The translations under genes and the position numbers were made by a program. Shown here in pieces: positions 34,416-38,112 of a stretch of DNA of 38,112 nucleotides (its first letter is position 1; each line of letters begins with the position of its first letter). This DNA comes from Myxococcaceae bacterium (lineage in GTDB: Bacteria; Myxococcota; Myxococcia; Myxococcales; Myxococcaceae). The stretch spans positions 1 through 38,112 of the forward strand of contig SECN01000036.1 of the NCBI GenBank assembly GCA_004173515.1, written 5' to 3'. The notes under the pieces are model-generated. The model saw only the letters and a program-made list of their open reading frames with translations, searched no databases and was not told the DNA's origin.

Positions 34416-35339
34416 TCAGGGCGACCAGCGAGCCCGGCGGCCGACCCACGACTGGCCGCCCCGTCCGTCGCGCACCACCGCCCAGATGAGGACCTCCCGC
34501 GCGTCCCCGCCTTGCTCCGGAGGCTTCCACTCCGTGCGATGCCTGCCCGGCTCACCGCCGAGCCCCGCGCCGCCCGTCTCCTCCGGGGAGAACTCACCGA
34601 AGGACGCGTGCCACGACACCTTCCAGGACTCGGTGAGGCGCACCGATTCCTGGCGCAACCCCGGCACCACGTAGGCCTCCTGCCGGTCCGTCAGGTCGTC
34701 CAGCGTCACCACGAAGGGCCCCAGGCCGTGCGGCTCGGGCACGGTCCGCGCGGTCCAGGGCGCCCCGTCCAGGTTGAGCTCCGGGAGCACCGGGTTCTGG
34801 TTGGCATTCATGCCTGGCACCAGCGGACACGAGAACACCATCAGCTTCTGCGCGTACACCTGTTCGCCGCCAGCTCGCGCGTGGAGCACCAGGGGCATGC
34901 GCAGTCCTCCCAGCCCCTGGTACGGATCCGCCTGGAGCACGCGCGCCAGCAGCGGCGTGCCGTCCTCCACGTGGGCGTCACCCGGGCGGAGCGGAAGCGA
35001 CAGCTCTGCCTCCGTGGTGGAGCCCTGCGCCAGGAGCACGCGCTGGGCGGTGTCCGCGCAGGTCTGGTCGTCGGGGTCGGCGCAGGCCCACAGGCTGTAG
35101 TCGATGGCGCGCCCACCACCGGAGGGATCCACCAACAGCGCCCGGAACGTCACGGGCGCGGCGAGCGCGGCCCCGGACTCCGCGGAGGCGTCGCACGCGG
35201 GGGCCATCAGCTCCGGCGGCTCCGTGGCGAGCCCGAGCACGCGGAAGTCATGCACGCGCGAGGCCTTGTCCTCGGGTTCCACGCAAGCGACGGCGCACAG
35301 GGCCAGCAGGAGGCCGGCGTGAAGATTCAGGGCCCTCAT
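34416..35339 (-). CDS. Lipoprotein coupled to a TonB-dependent receptor
   Basis: ATG 35339 lies one base past the TGA stop of the receptor (35341-35343), so the two are co-translated. The signal ends with lipobox AVAC (Cys 19). The 307-residue product has an immunoglobulin-like or beta-sandwich look: DFRVLGLATEPPELMAP, VTFRALLVDPSGGGRAIDYSLWACADPD, four Cys in the first half, ELSLPLRPGD, VLHARAGGEQVYAQKLMVF, and a charged end. The start of the mature protein (VHDFRVLGLATEPPE) is typical of a recurrent myxobacterial lipoprotein found beside TonB receptors. A partner for the receptor in ligand binding, like SusD-type or HmuY-type lipoproteins, is an inference; no homology to those families is claimed. 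Confidence 0.84.
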   Translation of the reverse strand: MRALNLHAGLLLALCAVACVEPEDKASRVHDFRVLGLATEPPELMAPACDASAESGAALAAPVTFRALLVDPSGGGRAIDYSLWACADPDDQTCADTAQRVLLAQGSTTEAELSLPLRPGDAHVEDGTPLLARVLQADPYQGLGGLRMPLVLHARAGGEQVYAQKLMVFSCPLVPGMNANQNPVLPELNLDGAPWTARTVPEPHGLGPFVVTLDDLTDRQEAYVVPGLRQESVRLTESWKVSWHASFGEFSPEETGGAGLGGEPGRHRTEWKPPEQGGDAREVLIWAVVRDGRGGQSWVGRRARWSP

Positions 35340-35340
35340 G

Positions 35341-37908
35341 TCAGAAGCTGCCTTTCACGCCCAGCACGGGGAGGATGGGGATGCCGGGGATCTCGTACTG
35401 CTTGCGGTAGCGGTAGTCGTCGAAGGTGAACTCGACGTTGCTGGCGTTGTAGAGGTTCTGCACGTCCAGGTAGGTCGTGAGCGTCCAGTTCGCGAAGCGC
35501 CAGCTCTTGTCCACGCGCACGTCCAACTGATGGAAGCCCGCGGTGCGCGCGGAGAAGAACGAGCCCCACGTGGGCTGGAAGGTGTTGCCGTCCGCGCCGT
35601 AGAGGTCGGCGGAGTGCGCGAGCGGCGTCGTCGGCCGGCCCGCCGTGTAGCGGAAGCGCCCGCCCAGCTCCCACCCAGCGCCGAGCTGATAGCCCGCCAC
35701 CAGCGTGAGGATGTGCGTCTGGTCCCACGGGCTCAGGCCGTAGGCGGTGTCGGGCGCCTGCGCGCCGAAGCCTCCGCCCAGGTCCGGCGGCAGGGCCCCC
35801 GCGCGCCCGTCCTCGGCGTGGCTGAGCGTATAGGACAGCCACCCATGCCAACGGTCGTTCGCGGTGGCGCGCTCCTTCTTCAGCATCACCTCCACGCCGT
35901 AGGCCCGTCCAATCCCGTTGTTGCTGTAGCGCTGTTGCAGCAGCCCTCCCCTCCCCTGGGAGACGATGGCCCCCGGCGACACGACATTGAGGTAGCGGCG
36001 GTTGAAGAAGCCCGTCACGTCCGCGTGCAGGGCATCCATGAAGCGGTGCTCCACGCCCAGGCTCGCCTGGAAGGCGCGCTCGTAGCCCAACGCCGGGTTG
36101 CCGTAGGGCAGCGGCATGAACTGGAAGGTGCTCGCGGGCTGGCTGTAGAGGCCCGCGGACCCCTTGATGGCCGTGCGCTCGCCAGCGGCGTACTTGAGCC
36201 ACAGCCGCGGATCCAACGCGATGTTGCGCGTGCCACCCACCCGCTGGAAGTTCGCGCGCACGCCCGGCGTGACGGTGAGCGGGCCGGCCTGGAAGTCACC
36301 CTCCAGGAAGACCGCGCCGTCGAAGCCGTTGATGCTGCGTTGCTCCCGGATGAGCTCCGCCTGGGGATCCGCGCCGGGGAAGGGCACGTACTCGAAGCCC
36401 CCGGGTGCGGGTGCCCGCACGTCCACGGTCGCGTGCTCGAAGTACACGTCCAGGCCGGTGCGAAGCGTCAGCGCGCGCGACAGCTCCAGGGCCACCACCT
36501 CGCGGGCGCCCAGGGAGGAGATGCGGTCGTGCTCCACATAGCTGCCCAGCGACGTGTCGAAGGTGTCCAGGCCCACGTAGGGGGTGAACACGGCCGAAAG
36601 CGGCCCGTCGCGGTAGGTCCAGTCGCCCTTGATGCGGTGGAAGTGGTTGTGCGAGCCGAGCGTGATCTGCTGGGCCTGCGACTCACCGGAGGACACCAGC
36701 TTGAGCTGATCATCCGCGCCGAACGCCATCACATACCCGGTGCTGCGCCCCCCCGCGGGAGCCGCGTCGCCGGCCTTGCTCTTCGCGCCGAAGTCCACGC
36801 GGAGCTGGTAGTCCCAGTAGCGCGGCGCCACCGTGAGGGTGCGCCCCTCCTCCTTGGGGAGGACGGCGGGCAGGAGCGCGTCGACGTACGAGCGCCGCGC
36901 CGCGGCCGACACGCTGATGCCGTCCGTCACGGGCGCTTCCAGGAAGAAGCCCGCGTCCAGCAGGTCCACCTTCACCGAGCCGTGCAGCGTGTCGCTGGCG
37001 CCCTTGCGCGTGGCGACGTCCACCACGCCGCCCACCGCGCGCCCGTACTGGCTGCCGTAGCCGCCCGGATAGAAGTCCAGCGAGTCGATGAACTCGCCGT
37101 TGACCACGGACGGGCCGCCCAGCAGGTGGAAGAGCAGCGGGATGCGCACCCCGTCCATCAGGGTGGCCGTCTGGCCCGGGTTGGAGCCGCGCACCAGCAG
37201 CTCCCCGGAGATGAACGGCGCGCGGGCCACGCCGGGCAGCGTCTGGATGACGCGGATGGGGTCGCCGAAAGTGCCAGGCGTCTTCTGCGCCTCCTCGCGG
37301 GAGACGGTGCGCCGCACGACCTCCTTCTTGGGGCGCTCGGAGCGGACCACCGTCTCGAAGGCGCCACCCGTGGGCACCAGATAGAAGACGACCTCGGTCG
37401 TCTCGTTGGGGTTGAGCGTCTCCGCCGTCTGGTAGCGCGCGAAGCCGGACGCGACCACGCGCACCTCGCACACGCCCGGAGCCACCTGGAGCGTGAAGCG
37501 GCCCTGCTCGTCGGTGAGCGCTTCGGGGGCTTCCGGATCATCCCCGCAGCGGACGGTGGCCCCCGCCACGCGCGAGCGACTGCCGCGTGAGATGAGGGTG
37601 CCCGTGAGCGTGGCCTTCGCGGGCGCGGCCTCCGGCGCGCTGGCCTCCGGGGGGGGTGGGGCGCTCAGGGTGAAGTGATAGACGTACTCGACTTGCACCG
37701 GGGCCGGGACACCGTCCACCTCCGCGGGGCTGAAGACGAACTGGCGCACGGCCTCCAGCGCGGCCTCGTCGAAGCCATGGCCCACGGGCTCGGCGGGCGT
37801 CACGTCCGCGACGGTGCCATCCGCGGCGATGGTGACGAGCAGTCGCACGTCGGCGGTGAGGCCCTGCGTCGCGGCCTCGGGTGGATAGGCCGCCTCCACG
37901 GACCGCAC
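35341..37908 (-). CDS. TonB-dependent receptor with N-terminal TonB-C domain, 5'-truncated
   Basis: Order of domains: TonB C-terminal-like domain (VEAAYPPEAATQGLTADVRL, residues ~4-85), Ala/Pro linker, carboxypeptidase-regulatory-like domain (~100-180; GRFTLQVAPGVCEVRVVASG), plug (~200-320; LLVRGSNPGQTATLMDGVRI, FYPGGYGSQYGRAVGGVVDV) and a ~22-strand barrel ending in LGVKGSF with terminal Phe. The 855 residues from GTG 37908 lack a signal peptide: the open frame extends eight codons to SPREPALVRSVEAAYP and stops at TGA 37933-37935, and TonB-C proteins of this type normally continue PALV with a signal. So the true start is lost at the junction described under findings. Fusion of the TonB-C domain with a receptor is a known myxobacterial type. 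Substrate unknown. Confidence 0.92.
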   Translation of the reverse strand: MRSVEAAYPPEAATQGLTADVRLLVTIAADGTVADVTPAEPVGHGFDEAALEAVRQFVFSPAEVDGVPAPVQVEYVYHFTLSAPPPPEASAPEAAPAKATLTGTLISRGSRSRVAGATVRCGDDPEAPEALTDEQGRFTLQVAPGVCEVRVVASGFARYQTAETLNPNETTEVVFYLVPTGGAFETVVRSERPKKEVVRRTVSREEAQKTPGTFGDPIRVIQTLPGVARAPFISGELLVRGSNPGQTATLMDGVRIPLLFHLLGGPSVVNGEFIDSLDFYPGGYGSQYGRAVGGVVDVATRKGASDTLHGSVKVDLLDAGFFLEAPVTDGISVSAAARRSYVDALLPAVLPKEEGRTLTVAPRYWDYQLRVDFGAKSKAGDAAPAGGRSTGYVMAFGADDQLKLVSSGESQAQQITLGSHNHFHRIKGDWTYRDGPLSAVFTPYVGLDTFDTSLGSYVEHDRISSLGAREVVALELSRALTLRTGLDVYFEHATVDVRAPAPGGFEYVPFPGADPQAELIREQRSINGFDGAVFLEGDFQAGPLTVTPGVRANFQRVGGTRNIALDPRLWLKYAAGERTAIKGSAGLYSQPASTFQFMPLPYGNPALGYERAFQASLGVEHRFMDALHADVTGFFNRRYLNVVSPGAIVSQGRGGLLQQRYSNNGIGRAYGVEVMLKKERATANDRWHGWLSYTLSHAEDGRAGALPPDLGGGFGAQAPDTAYGLSPWDQTHILTLVAGYQLGAGWELGGRFRYTAGRPTTPLAHSADLYGADGNTFQPTWGSFFSARTAGFHQLDVRVDKSWRFANWTLTTYLDVQNLYNASNVEFTFDDYRYRKQYEIPGIPILPVLGVKGSF

Positions 37909-37947
37909 GAGCGCGGGCTCCCGGGGGCTCGTTCAGGGGGGCGCCCC

Positions 37948-38112
37948 GCGCCCATTGTTGGGGTGAGCCTGCTCGCCGTCGCACCGACCGGCGAATATCA
38001 GCCGGACAAGCTGATAAACCTTGGGTCCAATCGTTGGGCGTTCAAACCTGAGATCGGCCTCTCCTACCCTATCGGGAGATGGCAAGCGGACGCCTACGCC
38101 GCGGTCTGGCTC
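37948..38112 (+). CDS. Phenol_MetA_deg-type outer-membrane porin fragment, both ends missing
   Basis: An open frame runs off the right edge. From about 37948 it reads APIVGVSLLAVAPTGEYQP, DKLINLGSNRWAFKPEIGLS and YPIGRWQADAYAAVWL, the characteristic mid-segment of the Phenol_MetA_deg (PF13557-like) transporter-type barrel. There is no signal peptide or start, and the upstream sequence is not family-like. GC is about 58-60% in the lines counted, against ~70% in the TonB receptor next to it. The fragment is therefore truncated at its 5' end at a junction, and cut at its 3' end by the window. Confidence 0.75.

Overview
The window is high-GC DNA (about 70% in most genes) with codon use, secreted-protein types and a MYXO-CTERM-like sorting tail that point to a myxobacterium (Myxococcales, perhaps a Corallococcus/Myxococcus relative). 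The genus is an inference; there is no rRNA or marker gene here. Almost every gene encodes an envelope, surface or secreted protein: at least seven lipoproteins, several outer-membrane barrels and many beta-propellers. No tRNA, rRNA, IS element or CRISPR array was seen.

Left part (1-11.5 kb): the 3' end of an OmpA-like gene; a tandem pair of paralogous secreted proteins; a MobA/MocA-like nucleotidyltransferase and a CBS-domain protein on the minus strand; a small secreted protein; then a two-gene unit of a VolA/Pla-1-type surface lipase lipoprotein and a FadL-type fatty-acid porin. The fadL copy is broken by an internal loss plus frame change. A SEC-C protein follows, converging on a TPR/double-cNMP-domain protein.

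Centre (11.9-26.4 kb): a 14-repeat kelch lipoprotein of mosaic base composition, then the most interesting block. A 1778-residue lipoprotein has a C-terminal half resembling the channel/TcB-binding end of Tc-toxin TcA subunits. It is followed by a 2019-residue SpvB/TcdB-RHS protein with its own export signal, a membrane hairpin inserted in the RHS core and an AT-rich C-terminal tip. A stop-start-overlapping small gene, probably for immunity, closes the block. I read this as an envelope-anchored Tc-like toxin delivery system with a swappable tip and its own immunity gene.

Right part (26.6-38.1 kb): a second cNMP-domain protein, a secreted protein with a structured leader, and a translationally coupled four-gene unit (Asp-box propeller with MYXO-CTERM-like tail, lipoprotein, YVTN-type propeller lipoprotein, di-haem cytochrome c lipoprotein). 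Then come a small lipoprotein, a broken caspase-like gene, a lipoprotein and a TonB-dependent receptor. The receptor lacks its N-terminus at exactly the place where a truncated, lower-GC Phenol_MetA_deg-type porin gene begins on the other strand.

Three junctions of the same kind (fadL, caspase, window end) are either real deletions or assembly errors. This matters for anyone using the sequence.
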